DNA of 39,739 bases. Source: an uncultured Shimia sp. (GTDB lineage Bacteria > Pseudomonadota > Alphaproteobacteria > Rhodobacterales > Rhodobacteraceae). Location: contig NZ_CAJXIV010000029.1 of assembly GCF_913054185.1 (NCBI RefSeq), positions 1 through 39,739 on the forward strand, written 5' to 3'. The translations under genes and the position numbers were made by a program. This document shows positions 7,533-15,565 of the stretch, piece after piece (within the stretch, counting starts at the first letter, position 1; the number at the start of each line of letters is the position of its first letter). The notes beneath the pieces were generated by a model. It ran no database searches, was not told the DNA's origin, and saw nothing but the letters and a program-made list of their open reading frames with translations.

Positions 7533-8245
7533 GAGAACTTATCCATGAGTTTTTGCAGGGGGTTGCGAGTATCCTCTGCGGGCTGCGGGGGGGCAGCAGG
7601 GCTGGCTTGAGGTTTGTCACCTGTTTTGCCGGGTTTGTCTTTGGTGTTTGGATTGGCCTTGCCGGTGGACGGGCGCGGCGGGTTGAGGCGCATCGCGACC
7701 GCGTTGGAGAATTTGGCGGTATCGCCGTCGGCAAGATGTGCCGCGCCATCCGAAATGCCTCGCAACATGTCATCGAGCCAGTCCTGATCCATTTTATGGA
7801 AGTCGTGCAGCACGTAGTGACTTACCAAGTCCTTGCGACCGGGGTGGCCAACGCCCATGCGGACACGGCCGTATGTTTCGCCAATGTGTTGATGGATCGA
7901 GCGCAGGCCATTGTGACCGGCGTGACCGCCGCCCATTTTGTACTTCAGCTTGCCGGGTTTGAGATCAAGCTCATCATGAAACACCACCACGTCCTCAGGC
8001 GAGAGTTTGTAAAACCGCATGGCCTCACCCACCGATTGACCCGACAGGTTCATGAAGGTTTCTGGCTTGAGCAACAGCACCTTTTCGCGGCCCAAACGGC
8101 CTTCGGTCAGTGCGCCCTGGAATTTGCCTTTGAAGGGGGCAAAGCCGTGATCAGAGGCAATCTGGTCGAGCGCCATAAAGCCGATGTTGTGGCGGTTCTG
8201 CGCGTATTTGGAGCCTGGGTTGCCAAGGCCAACAAAGAGTTTCAT
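7529..8245 (-). CDS. pth: Peptidyl-tRNA hydrolase
   Basis: Pth releases peptides from peptidyl-tRNA that has dropped off the ribosome and is normally essential. The N-terminus MKLFVGLGNPG, then NRHNIGFMALD, carries the family's Asn in GNPG and the catalytic His in RHNIGF. FHDELDL carries the conserved Asp. The enzyme core ends near residue 190. The last 40 or so residues are a Pro/Lys-rich, probably disordered extension (KANPNTKDKPGKTGD, then PAAPPQPAED), which is common in Rhodobacteraceae Pth. It is coupled by a 4-base overlap to the DUF2332 gene. The desaturase lies 60 bases upstream on the same strand. Confidence 0.95.
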   Translation of the reverse strand: MKLFVGLGNPGSKYAQNRHNIGFMALDQIASDHGFAPFKGKFQGALTEGRLGREKVLLLKPETFMNLSGQSVGEAMRFYKLSPEDVVVFHDELDLKPGKLKYKMGGGHAGHNGLRSIHQHIGETYGRVRMGVGHPGRKDLVSHYVLHDFHKMDQDWLDDMLRGISDGAAHLADGDTAKFSNAVAMRLNPPRPSTGKANPNTKDKPGKTGDKPQASPAAPPQPAEDTRNPLQKLMDKFS

Positions 8246-8305
8246 GTGGTCTGCTCGCGTAAGTTTCTGCGGCGCAATATAGCTTTGCTAATGCGGAGAG
8301 GCAAA

Positions 8306-9415
8306 TCACTCGGCGGGGGTGCGGCTTTCGCCCTTGCAACGTGTGAGATGATCTTTGTCATGCAGTTTTAGGCGGCGCGAGGCGGTAAAATCTCGGCGCA
8401 CATGGTCCCACCATGCCCCAAGGTAGCTGCGCTCGGCTTCGGCATGAAACACCTCCGGCGCGGTGCGATGTAGAGTGGGCAAGCGTGACCAGGGAACATT
8501 TGGGAAAGAGTGGTGCTCGTTGTGGTAGCCGGTGTTGAACAGCAGCCAGTTTATGGGGCCGTAGCAGGAGCGGGTAGGGTTCACATCGTCATCGCCCGGG
8601 TGCTCGCTCAGGGATTGTCCAAGGTTGGAAATGCCCAGTTTTCCGAGAAAAAACGACAGAGACCACAGGTGGTAGAGCAGGGCCCATGGATCCAAAATGA
8701 CCAGCATTGTGATGTTGGAGAAAGCGGAGACTACGATGTAGGGGCGCATTTCGGAGGCGCTTGCCGACGTTCCGGTGAAACGAGGTTGGGGGTCACGTAT
8801 TGGGCGACCGGAGGCTTTGGCGTAGAGCGGCGGCAGGATTTTGTCAGCGATAAAGACGGAGCCAAGGGGGAGGGCGTGCAGGAACAGCGTCAACGCGGTG
8901 AGCAATTTTTGCAGCACGGGGTGAGTGCGGCCAATGGCAACGCGGGCCTGTAAGGCGCAGAGGTCTTCGTGTTCGTAGTCGTTATCATAGTCACCCACAA
9001 AGGGATGGTGGCTGGTGACGTGCTGATGTTGATAGGTGAGCTGCTTGCCGTAGGAAGTCAGAATGAATTCCAACCCAAGGTCAAACGCCAGCTTTGGGCC
9101 GGGATCGCGGAACACCAGTTTATGGCAGGTTTCGTGAATGAGGCTGGCGGCGGAATGGTAGGTCAATTGTCCTATTAGAAAGGCGGTGAGGCCGATCACC
9201 CACAGTGGTTGGTCAGACACCAGCCACGCGATGCTCCAATGCACGGCGAGCAGCAGAGGCAAGGCAAATGCGGTCAGCGGTTGTGTGCCAGCAAGATCAG
9301 CCAGTTCCGGATGGGCGGTCAAAGCCAATTTGCGCATCTCGTTATGGCGACGGGATTGCGGAGAAATGCCTTGGGGGCGAGAAGCTTTTGACGTGGAACT
9401 CATGGCGCTAGACAA
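8306..9415 (-). CDS. Membrane fatty acid desaturase, sphingolipid delta-4 desaturase-like
   Basis: A 369-residue di-iron membrane desaturase/hydroxylase. All three histidine boxes are present: HETCH (about residues 94-98), HVTSHH (132-137) and HNEHH (298-302). Hydrophobic segments lie near 50-90, 105-122, 170-190 and 225-262. The stretch YGPINWLLFNTGYHNEHH followed by SFPN is strikingly like eukaryotic dihydroceramide delta-4 desaturases (DES1: YGPLN, GYHNEHHDFPNIPG), more so than acyl-lipid desaturases of the DesA type. It may act on a sphingolipid-like or other membrane acyl substrate. Whether this organism makes sphingolipids is not shown here. The minus-strand gene is divergent from dctP across a 420-base gap. 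Confidence 0.8.
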   Translation of the reverse strand: MSSAMSSTSKASRPQGISPQSRRHNEMRKLALTAHPELADLAGTQPLTAFALPLLLAVHWSIAWLVSDQPLWVIGLTAFLIGQLTYHSAASLIHETCHKLVFRDPGPKLAFDLGLEFILTSYGKQLTYQHQHVTSHHPFVGDYDNDYEHEDLCALQARVAIGRTHPVLQKLLTALTLFLHALPLGSVFIADKILPPLYAKASGRPIRDPQPRFTGTSASASEMRPYIVVSAFSNITMLVILDPWALLYHLWSLSFFLGKLGISNLGQSLSEHPGDDDVNPTRSCYGPINWLLFNTGYHNEHHSFPNVPWSRLPTLHRTAPEVFHAEAERSYLGAWWDHVRRDFTASRRLKLHDKDHLTRCKGESRTPAE

Positions 9416-9537
9416 TACTCAAAACAGACAGGATCACCCTGACGCGCTGTGTCAGGCCGGTCAATGTTTCTGCTTCTTCTTACCGTAAATGTACCCACGT
9501 AGGCCCATCGCAGATGTGCCGGGGGCAGTGCCGCTCA

Positions 9538-9592
9538 GGCTCAAGCTTTGGGCATGAGCCGTGTAAAAGACTCTCAAGCGGCGAGGAGAGTC
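9538..9592. repeat. Two adjacent inverted repeats
   Basis: Arms GGCTCA/TGAGCC at 9538-9543 and 9555-9560. Arms GACTCTC/GAGAGTC at 9569-9575 and 9586-9592. They directly precede the pair of palindromes at 9595-9643. Confidence 0.5.
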
Positions 9593-9594
9593 GG

Positions 9595-9612
9595 TGTGCG
9601 GATTTCCGCACA
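9595..9612. promoter_or_regulatory. Operator-like palindrome 1 upstream of dctP
   Basis: An 18-base near-perfect palindrome with 8-bp arms TGTGCGGA and TCCGCACA. Its centre lies exactly 32 bases from that of the second site at 9628-9643, about three DNA turns, as expected for two dimers binding the same face. The binding protein is unknown. Confidence 0.55.
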
Positions 9613-9627
9613 AGTCGCAATTGGCCA

Positions 9628-9643
9628 GTGCGGGAAATCGCAC
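9628..9643. promoter_or_regulatory. Operator-like palindrome 2 upstream of dctP
   Basis: Arms GTGCG and CGCAC with an inner GGAAAT. It shares its outer arms with the site at 9595-9612 and is probably a lower-affinity copy for the same regulator. Confidence 0.5.
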
Positions 9644-9784
9644 GGACCGAGTTTGGAGACGTGCGCGAGGTGGTTTGTTTTTTGTTGTAACATTCTGCAA
9701 ACAAACAAAAAAAAATGATCAGACGGGCAAACATAAAGAAACAGTTGAGCGGGCTTCCGCCGACAGTCACAGTTTTGTCATCAG

Positions 9785-9802
9785 ACGTCCCAATTGGGGC
9801 GT
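9785..9802 (+). repeat. Leader hairpin before dctP
   Basis: ACGTCCC and GGGGCGT (one G-T pair) flank an AATT loop, 35 bases before the dctP ATG. Similar bases reappear in the terminator after dctM. Confidence 0.4.
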
Positions 9803-9837
9803 TGGAGGAAGACTGATTGTTCCTGGGAGGAAACGAC

Positions 9838-10842
9838 ATGAAATTTTTGACCACCGCCGCCACCGCGTTGGCGCTGACCGTGACCGGTGCAAGCTTTGCA
9901 TCCGCAGCCTGCGACGCGGGCGAGATTGTTGTGAAGTTCAGCCACGTGACCAACACTGACAAGCACCCAAAAGGGATTGCTGCGTCACTGCTGGAAAAGC
10001 GCGTGAACGAGGAGATGAACGGCGTGATGTGCATGGAAGTTTTCCCAAACTCCACGCTTTACAACGACAACAAGGTTCTGGAAGCGATGCTGCAGGGCGA
10101 TGTTCAGTTGGCTGCGCCGTCCCTGTCCAAATTTGAAAAGTTCACCAAACAGTTCCGCCTGTTTGACCTGCCGTTCATGTTCAAAGACGTGAATGCAGTG
10201 GATGCGTTCCAAGCGTCTGACAACGGTCAGGATCTTCTGAACAGCATGCAGCGCCGTGGCCTGCAAGGCCTGGGCTACTGGCACAACGGCATGAAGCAGA
10301 TGTCTGCAAATGTGCCTTTGAATGTGCCGACCGACGCAAACGGCCTGAAATTCCGGGTTCAATCCTCTGATGTGCTGGTTGCGCAGATGGAAGCCATGGG
10401 TGGTTCCCCGCAGAAGATGGCGTTCTCCGAAGTATACGGCGCGCTGCAGCAGGGTGTTGTAGACGGTCAGGAAAATACTTGGTCCAACATCTACGGCAAG
10501 AAGTTCTTCGAAGTGCAGGACGGCGTGACCGAAACCAACCACGGCATTCTGGACTATCTGGTTGTGGCCTCTGTGGACTGGCTGGATAGCCTGCCAGAAG
10601 ATGTACGCACGCAGTTCATCACCATCTTCCAAGAAGTGACCCACGTGCGCAACGCGGAATCTTATGCGGTGAACCAGGCAGCAAAACAGTCGATCATCGA
10701 TGCCGGCGGCACCATCCGTACTTTGGATGCCGCAGCACGTGACGAATGGGTCAACACCATGAAGCCGGTTTGGGAGAAGTTCTCCGACGACGTAGGTCAG
10801 GAAAACATCGACGCAGCACAGGCGATCAACGCCTCCATGTAA
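9838..10842 (+). CDS. dctP: TRAP transporter substrate-binding protein, DctP family
   Basis: A 334-residue periplasmic solute-binding protein. The ATG at 9838 has a GGGAGG site upstream and opens a Sec signal peptide (MKFLTTAATALALTVTGASF, cleavage after ASA near residue 23). Family features include VVKFSHVTN at the mature N-terminus, the LKFRVQSSDVL strand with the Arg that binds the substrate carboxylate, and VDGQENTWSNIY. The ligand is probably a C4-dicarboxylate or related organic acid, but the exact substrate cannot be read from sequence. It is followed by both membrane subunits. A hairpin between dctP and dctQ fits higher expression of the binding protein. Confidence 0.92.
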   Translation: MKFLTTAATALALTVTGASFASAACDAGEIVVKFSHVTNTDKHPKGIAASLLEKRVNEEMNGVMCMEVFPNSTLYNDNKVLEAMLQGDVQLAAPSLSKFEKFTKQFRLFDLPFMFKDVNAVDAFQASDNGQDLLNSMQRRGLQGLGYWHNGMKQMSANVPLNVPTDANGLKFRVQSSDVLVAQMEAMGGSPQKMAFSEVYGALQQGVVDGQENTWSNIYGKKFFEVQDGVTETNHGILDYLVVASVDWLDSLPEDVRTQFITIFQEVTHVRNAESYAVNQAAKQSIIDAGGTIRTLDAAARDEWVNTMKPVWEKFSDDVGQENIDAAQAINASM

Positions 10843-10870
10843 GTCTCTGACTTAAGTCTAAATTTTGGAG

Positions 10871-10901
10871 CGGGCGGGCCGCAAAAGGCCCGCCCGTTTT
10901 G
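10871..10901 (+). terminator. Intra-operon terminator/attenuator between dctP and dctQ
   Basis: A perfect 10-bp GC-rich stem (10871-10880 and 10887-10896, loop GCAAAA) is followed by TTTT. It lies inside the dctPQM operon, so it probably ends part of the transcripts after dctP or protects the dctP mRNA 3' end. Confidence 0.75.
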
Positions 10902-10929
10902 CAAACAAACACTCACGGGACGCGGGACA

Positions 10930-11595
10930 ATGCAAACCAAGCATACCTTTGTGGACCGGATTGAAGAAACGCTGATCGCGTTTTTTCTGGGCATGATGAC
11001 ATTGATTACCTTTGCCAATGTGATTGCCCGGTTCGGTTTTAACTCCAACATTCTATGGGCTCTGGAAGCGACCGTTTTCCTATTTGCCTGGCTGGTGCTT
11101 CTGGGCGCCTCTTATGCGGTCAAAAAACATGCACACCTTGGCGTGGACGTGATCATCAATATGGTGAGCCCGACGGCGGCGCGCATCATTGGTCTGATCG
11201 CGGCGGCGGCCTGTCTGGCCTATGCAGTGCTGATGCTCAAAGGTGCCTACGACTACTGGGCAGTTTTTGCCGACCTACCGCCAACTTCCGGGCGTTGGTT
11301 CCCAACAGGTTTTGCCGAGAAATTCCGCAGCCAGTCCTTCTATGAAGTGCAGGATGTGCCGATGATTGGCGCGTTCCAGTTCCTCGAAGACCTGATCAAC
11401 TACGGCGATGAGTATGAAAAATTGCCCAAGGTGGTGCCCTATATCGTGCTGCCGATTGGTATGCTGTTGCTGACCTATCGCTTTATTCAGGCCTCTATGC
11501 AGATATTCCGCGGACAGACCGACCGTCTGGTGGCAAGCCACGAGGTTGAAGACGAAATTGAAGAAGTGCGTGCACTTCAAGGGGAGCACGACTGA
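10930..11595 (+). CDS. dctQ: TRAP transporter small membrane subunit, DctQ family
   Basis: A 221-residue integral membrane protein with four predicted transmembrane helices (about residues 13-35, 42-63, 84-106 and 160-182). The family features LIAFFLGMMTLITFANVIARF at the first helix, and WALEATVFLFAWLVLLGASYAVKKHAHLGVD at the second, read across two segments. A loop of about 50 residues between helices 3 and 4 is longer than in the shortest DctQ proteins. It forms the membrane complex with DctM. Its stop codon overlaps the dctM start by one base (TGATG), so the two are translationally coupled. Confidence 0.9.
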   Translation: MQTKHTFVDRIEETLIAFFLGMMTLITFANVIARFGFNSNILWALEATVFLFAWLVLLGASYAVKKHAHLGVDVIINMVSPTAARIIGLIAAAACLAYAVLMLKGAYDYWAVFADLPPTSGRWFPTGFAEKFRSQSFYEVQDVPMIGAFQFLEDLINYGDEYEKLPKVVPYIVLPIGMLLLTYRFIQASMQIFRGQTDRLVASHEVEDEIEEVRALQGEHD

Positions 11596-12974
11596 TGGCT
11601 GTTGTCCTACTATTCTCCATGGTCATTGGCCTCTTGCTGATCGGTGTGCCGATTGCGGTGTCCCTTGGCCTCAGCTCGATACTATTCCTGCTGTTTTTCT
11701 CGGACGCCACTTTGGCCTCTGTTGCGGGCACGTTGTTTGAAGCCTTTGAAGGCCATTTCACCCTGTTGGCGATCCCGTTCTTCATTCTGGCGTCGAGCTT
11801 CATGACCACAGGTGGTGTGGCGCGGCGGATCATCCGCTTCTCCATCGCTTGTGTGGGGCACTTGCCGGGTGGATTGGCGATTGCGGGTGTGTTTGCCTGT
11901 ATGATGTTTGCGGCATTGTCTGGCTCTTCGCCTGCAACGGTTGTGGCCATCGGTTCCATCGTGATCGCGGGTATGCGTCAGGTAGGTTACTCCAAGGAGT
12001 TTGCTGCGGGTGTGATTTGTAACGCGGGCACACTGGGAATCCTGATCCCGCCGTCCATCGTGATGGTGGTGTATGCGGCGGCTGTAGAAGTCTCCGTGGG
12101 TCGGATGTTCCTGGCCGGGGTTATTCCAGGCCTGATGGCGGGCCTGATGCTGATGATCACCATCTATGTGATGGCGAAAGTCAAAAACCTGCCAAAAGGG
12201 GAATGGCTGGGCTGGGGGGAAATCCTTCAGTCCGGACGTGACGCAGGCTTTGGTCTGTTCCTGATTGTGATCATTTTGGGTGGTATCTACGGCGGTGTGT
12301 TCACGCCCACCGAGGCGGCAGCTGTTGCGGCGGTCTATGCTTTCCTGATTGCCTGCTTTGTATACAAAGACATGGGGCCATTGGCCGCAGACAACAACGG
12401 CGGGCATAAGGTCTCGTTGTTCAAGAAACCTTATGCTCTGATCACGGCTTTTGTGCATGGCGACACCAAACACACGCTGTTTGAGGCGGGTAAGTTGACC
12501 ATCACGCTGCTGTTTGTGATCGCCAACGCGCTGATCTTGAAACACGTGCTGACCGAACAGCAAGTACCGCAACAGATTGCCGGTGCAATGTTGAACGCGG
12601 GCTTTGGTCCGGTGATGTTCCTGATTGTGGTGAACGTGATCCTGCTGATTGGCGGTCAGTTTATGGAGCCATCAGGTTTGTTGGTGATTGTGGCGCCGCT
12701 GGTGTTCCCGATTGCCATTGAGCTGGGCATCGATCCAATCCACCTGGGCATCATCATGGTGGTGAACATGGAGATTGGGATGATCACACCGCCGGTGGGT
12801 CTCAACTTGTTTGTGACCTCGGGTGTGGCGGGCATGCCGATGATGAGTGTTGTGCGTGCGGCGCTGCCGTTCCTCGCAGTGCTCTTTGTCTTCCTGATTA
12901 TGGTGACCTACATCCCTTGGATTTCGACATATTTGCCGAATACCTTCATGGGGCCTGAAATCATCACCAAATAG
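11595..12974 (+). CDS. dctM: TRAP transporter large permease subunit, DctM family
   Basis: A 459-residue permease with a dozen hydrophobic helices, the channel subunit that uses the sodium gradient for uptake. Recognisable pieces are GVPIAVSLGLSSILFLL at the N-terminus, AIPFFILASSFMTTGGVA, FAALSGSSPATVVAIGSI, GTLGILIPPSIVMVVYA, the GVFTPTEAAAVAAVYA loop and the C-terminal MEIGMITPPVGLNLFV. A hydrophilic insert of about 45 residues (near 255-300) is present after the TEAAAV motif, as in some family members. It is the last gene of dctPQM, and a terminator follows. Confidence 0.93.
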   Translation: MAVVLLFSMVIGLLLIGVPIAVSLGLSSILFLLFFSDATLASVAGTLFEAFEGHFTLLAIPFFILASSFMTTGGVARRIIRFSIACVGHLPGGLAIAGVFACMMFAALSGSSPATVVAIGSIVIAGMRQVGYSKEFAAGVICNAGTLGILIPPSIVMVVYAAAVEVSVGRMFLAGVIPGLMAGLMLMITIYVMAKVKNLPKGEWLGWGEILQSGRDAGFGLFLIVIILGGIYGGVFTPTEAAAVAAVYAFLIACFVYKDMGPLAADNNGGHKVSLFKKPYALITAFVHGDTKHTLFEAGKLTITLLFVIANALILKHVLTEQQVPQQIAGAMLNAGFGPVMFLIVVNVILLIGGQFMEPSGLLVIVAPLVFPIAIELGIDPIHLGIIMVVNMEIGMITPPVGLNLFVTSGVAGMPMMSVVRAALPFLAVLFVFLIMVTYIPWISTYLPNTFMGPEIITK

Positions 12975-13026
12975 CACAGGTGAGTGAGCGGTGCGCTTCC
13001 GTGAGCTTATTCGATGAGATGAGAGG

Positions 13027-13058
13027 CGACGTTCCAAATTGGGGCGTCGTTTCTTTTT
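13027..13058 (+). terminator. Terminator of the dctPQM operon
   Basis: A 9-bp stem with two G-T pairs (13027-13035 and 13041-13049, loop AAATT) is followed by TTTCTTTTT about 50 bases after the dctM stop. Confidence 0.7.
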
Positions 13059-13131
13059 GTGGAGCGTAGAAGGGAAATTGCTGAGAAGCGGTTCAGGGCT
13101 GGTGTGCCCTGAATGCGCCAAACGATTGGGC

Positions 13132-13746
13132 TCAGGCGCGCGTGGCGATGTAGCCGCAGCTTGTGCGGCTGGGTGGGCCTTTGGAGAAAGGCACGGTCTG
13201 GATGTTGGTGAAGCCTGTGGCGGTGAGCATCTTGTGGACTTGGTGGGGGGCGAAGGCCTTGTGTCCCCAGCGCCAACGCACCAGCGCCGTGCACCAGTGG
13301 GGTTTGCTGATCGAGAGGGCGATTTGACCACCAGTGCGCAGGCGGCTGGCAAACCAGCTGAGGCCGTCTTGGGGCGCGTCGAGGTGTTCGATCACATGGG
13401 CCGAGAGCAGGAGGTCGCAGTGGTCTTGAGGAATGGCGGTGCTGCCGAGGATATTTTGGTGAAAAATTGTGTTGGGCACAGAGGCGAAGATTCTGCGGGC
13501 TTGGGTCAGCATCTCGTCGGAACTGTCAAGCATGTGTAGGGCGTTGTGAGGTTGGTTGGTTTTGAGCCATGCCTGTGCCAGCGCGCCGGTGCCGCAGCCT
13601 GCGTCCAGAACGGTTGGCTTGATTGCCGTCGCAGGAAGGGCCGCGATGAGGTCGTCATAGGCGGCGGGGTAGCCAAGGCGCGTGATATCGCTGTGCCAGC
13701 GGTGTGAGAACCGGGCATAAAGCGAAGAGAGCGACGCTTTGGCCAT
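13132..13746 (-). CDS. Class I SAM-dependent methyltransferase
   Basis: A 204-residue soluble methyltransferase. Motif I is VLDAGCGTGALA (about residues 45-56), the acidic end of strand 2 is in LHMLDSSDEML, and the post-I region CDLLLSAHVIEHLDAP is typical of Methyltransf_11/25 enzymes. The substrate is unknown. The gene starts 4 bases after the tpiA stop codon on the minus strand, so it is probably translated by coupling with tpiA. No strong ribosome-binding site of its own is seen. Confidence 0.8.
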   Translation of the reverse strand: MAKASLSSLYARFSHRWHSDITRLGYPAAYDDLIAALPATAIKPTVLDAGCGTGALAQAWLKTNQPHNALHMLDSSDEMLTQARRIFASVPNTIFHQNILGSTAIPQDHCDLLLSAHVIEHLDAPQDGLSWFASRLRTGGQIALSISKPHWCTALVRWRWGHKAFAPHQVHKMLTATGFTNIQTVPFSKGPPSRTSCGYIATRA

Positions 13747-13750
13747 GTGA

Positions 13751-14494
13751 CTATGCGGCGTCGAGCGCGGTGATGATAGCGCTAAAGTCGCTGGCTTTCA
13801 GACTTGCGCCACCAACAAGTGCGCCGTCGACGTTTGATACAGCAAAAATCTCTTCGGCGTTGTTGGGTTTTACAGAACCGCCATAGAGCAGCGGCACAGT
13901 ACGACCCACGCCTTCGCCAAAACGGCGCTCCAGACGCATGCGCATGAAGTCGTGGACCTCGCCAATTTGGCTCATGGTGGGGACTTTACCAGTGCCAATC
14001 GCCCAGATCGGTTCATACGCGACAACCAGGTTTTCACCGGTTGCACCGTCTGGGATGGAGCCCGCCAGCTGGCCACCGATGATGTCCAGCGTGTTGTCGG
14101 CTTCGCGTTCAGACAGGCTTTCGCCAACGCAGATCACAGTGATAAGGCTGGCATCCCAGGCGGTTTTCGCTTTGGTACGCACGTCTTCGTCGCGCTCGTT
14201 ATGGTCTTGGCGGCGCTCAGAATGGCCGAGGATCACATGGGAGGCACCGGCATCTTTCAGCATGTCAGCAGCGACGTCACCAGTGTGAGCACCGCTGGTG
14301 CTGGCATGGCAGTCCTGCCCGCCGATGGCGACATTTCCGGCCACGTCTTTGGCGCGAGAGATCAGTGTGGATGGAGGGCAGATGAGGATGTCGGTGCTGT
14401 CTGATGTGGAAAGTGCAGCGAGCGCCTGAAGCTCCGCCAAAGCGGCGGCGGTGCCGTTCATTTTCCAATTGCCTGCTGCCAGCTTGCGTCGCAT
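13751..14494 (-). CDS. tpiA: Triose-phosphate isomerase
   Basis: Interconverts glyceraldehyde 3-phosphate and dihydroxyacetone phosphate in the cytoplasm. All catalytic residues are visible: Lys in GNWKMNG near the N-terminus, His in ILGHSERR, and Glu in VVAYEPIWAIGTG. The phosphate-binding YGGSVKPNN and GALVGGASL loops are also present. The length of 247 residues is normal. Two ATGs lie side by side at 14497 and 14494. The second has the better spacing to AAGGGG. The gene is first of a pair with the methyltransferase. Confidence 0.95.
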   Translation of the reverse strand: MRRKLAAGNWKMNGTAAALAELQALAALSTSDSTDILICPPSTLISRAKDVAGNVAIGGQDCHASTSGAHTGDVAADMLKDAGASHVILGHSERRQDHNERDEDVRTKAKTAWDASLITVICVGESLSEREADNTLDIIGGQLAGSIPDGATGENLVVAYEPIWAIGTGKVPTMSQIGEVHDFMRMRLERRFGEGVGRTVPLLYGGSVKPNNAEEIFAVSNVDGALVGGASLKASDFSAIITALDAA

Positions 14495-14564
14495 CATGTG
14501 CCCCTTCAATAAATTGTGTTGGTTGGCAAAGTCATGCGGGGGCAGAGGGCTTAGGTCAAGGCCG

Positions 14565-14963
14565 TCAGGTTAATTTTGGTGCGCCGTTAGCCGCAACTTG
14601 TTCCGCAAGCTCGTCCATGTCTTTGAATTTGATGGATTCGCCACAGCCACAAGCATCTGCCACATTGGGATTGTTGAACTTAAAGCCGCTTTCCAGAAGC
14701 GAAACCTCATAGTCAATTTCGGTGCCAAACAGGAACATTTGCGCCATGGGGGCAATCATCACAACGGCGCCGTCTTTTTCAACAATTTCGTCATGCGGAT
14801 CACGGTCGGTCACGTAGTCCATGGTATATTCCATGCCTGCACAACCGCCTTTTTTCACGCCAATGCGCAGGCCAGCGTGGCCCTCTTTGTCCATCAGCCG
14901 GGCGATCTGTTTGATCGCCGCAGGTGTCATAGACAATGCTTGTTTTCCGGGAATGCCAAACAT
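14565..14963 (-). CDS. sufA: HesB/IscA-family iron-sulfur assembly protein (SufA type)
   Basis: A 132-residue A-type Fe-S carrier. The three conserved cysteines are present: one in KKGGCAGMEY and two in DACGCGES near the C-terminus. It probably receives an assembled cluster from the SUF scaffold and delivers it to apo-proteins. It is preceded on the same strand by the SufT-type gene, 28 bases away, so the two form a small Fe-S operon. No other suf genes (sufBCDS) lie in the window. The symbol is by family and context; erpA or iscA would be alternatives. Confidence 0.85.
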   Translation of the reverse strand: MFGIPGKQALSMTPAAIKQIARLMDKEGHAGLRIGVKKGGCAGMEYTMDYVTDRDPHDEIVEKDGAVVMIAPMAQMFLFGTEIDYEVSLLESGFKFNNPNVADACGCGESIKFKDMDELAEQVAANGAPKLT

Positions 14964-14991
14964 CGACTTTCCTTTCTAACCTATTGAAAGG

Positions 14992-15366
14992 TTACATAAA
15001 GCCCAACTCAAGGCGAGCTTCGTCGCTCATCATTTCCATGCCCCAAGGCGGCTGCCAAACCAGCGCCACTTCGACGGTGCGCACGCCGCCAACACCAGCA
15101 ATGGCTTCTTGTACCCAGCCTGGCATTTCACCTGCGACAGGGCAACCCGGCGCGGTCAGAGACATGGTCACGTTTACGTCGTTTTCTGCGTTGATCTCAA
15201 TGGTGTAGATCAGGCCGAGGTCGTAGATATTGACCGGAATTTCCGGATCATAAACGCTACGGCAGGCCTCTACGAGCTGCTCATGCAAAGGGTGATCCAC
15301 GCTGGAAGGCGCGATTAGCGGAGTGCCTTCTACGGGATCGGAGCTTGGATCGGGGGCCTGTGTCAT
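14992..15366 (-). CDS. sufT: SUF-associated DUF59/MIP18-family Fe-S assembly protein (SufT type)
   Basis: A 124-residue protein from the ATG at 15366, with AGGAC upstream. A disordered N-terminus of about 25 residues leads into the DUF59 fold: SVYDPEIPVNIYDLGLIY, LTAPGCPVAGEMPGWVQEA with the family Cys, and VALVWQPPWGMEMMSDEAR. SufT-type proteins help Fe-S cluster maturation. The open frame continues up to 15624, but those extra residues do not resemble the family. It is the first gene before the SufA-type gene. Confidence 0.85.
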   Translation of the reverse strand: MTQAPDPSSDPVEGTPLIAPSSVDHPLHEQLVEACRSVYDPEIPVNIYDLGLIYTIEINAENDVNVTMSLTAPGCPVAGEMPGWVQEAIAGVGGVRTVEVALVWQPPWGMEMMSDEARLELGFM

Positions 15367-15536
15367 GCTGTGTCCTGCAATATTCCTGAGCTTTTCATAT
15401 AGGAAAACTTGCAGGCCACGTCCAGAGGTGGGACTGGGTGAAATTGGCGCATCTGTTTCGCGTCGGTATCGCGGCTGTTTTGCGGAGGTGGGAATTGGGG
15501 CTTGGGACGGTCCATTGCAGACCTCGTAACAACGGA

Positions 15537-15558
15537 AGCGGGGCCCGAAAGCCCCGCA
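15537..15558 (-). terminator. GC hairpin downstream of nfeD, probable weak terminator
   Basis: GCGGGGC and GCCCCGC arms (15538-15544 and 15551-15557) flank a 6-base loop just after the NfeD stop on the minus strand. No strong T-run follows, so termination efficiency is uncertain. Confidence 0.45.
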
Positions 15559-15565
15559 TAAAAAG

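Larger units (their letters stand above)
9416..9837. promoter_or_regulatory. Divergent desaturase/dctP regulatory region rich in inverted repeats
   Basis: I see no credible gene in these 422 bases. A small inverted repeat (CCTGAC/GTCAGG type) lies near 9437-9455. A cluster of four inverted repeats fills 9538-9643. A leader hairpin lies at 9785-9802, just before a GGGAGG ribosome-binding site for dctP. It must carry the promoters for the desaturase and for dctP. I could not assign -35/-10 boxes with confidence. Confidence 0.55.

Noticed and set aside
9461..9700. 79-residue minus-strand frame upstream of the desaturase
   Set aside because: It covers the inverted-repeat block, lacks a ribosome-binding site and has no recognisable feature.
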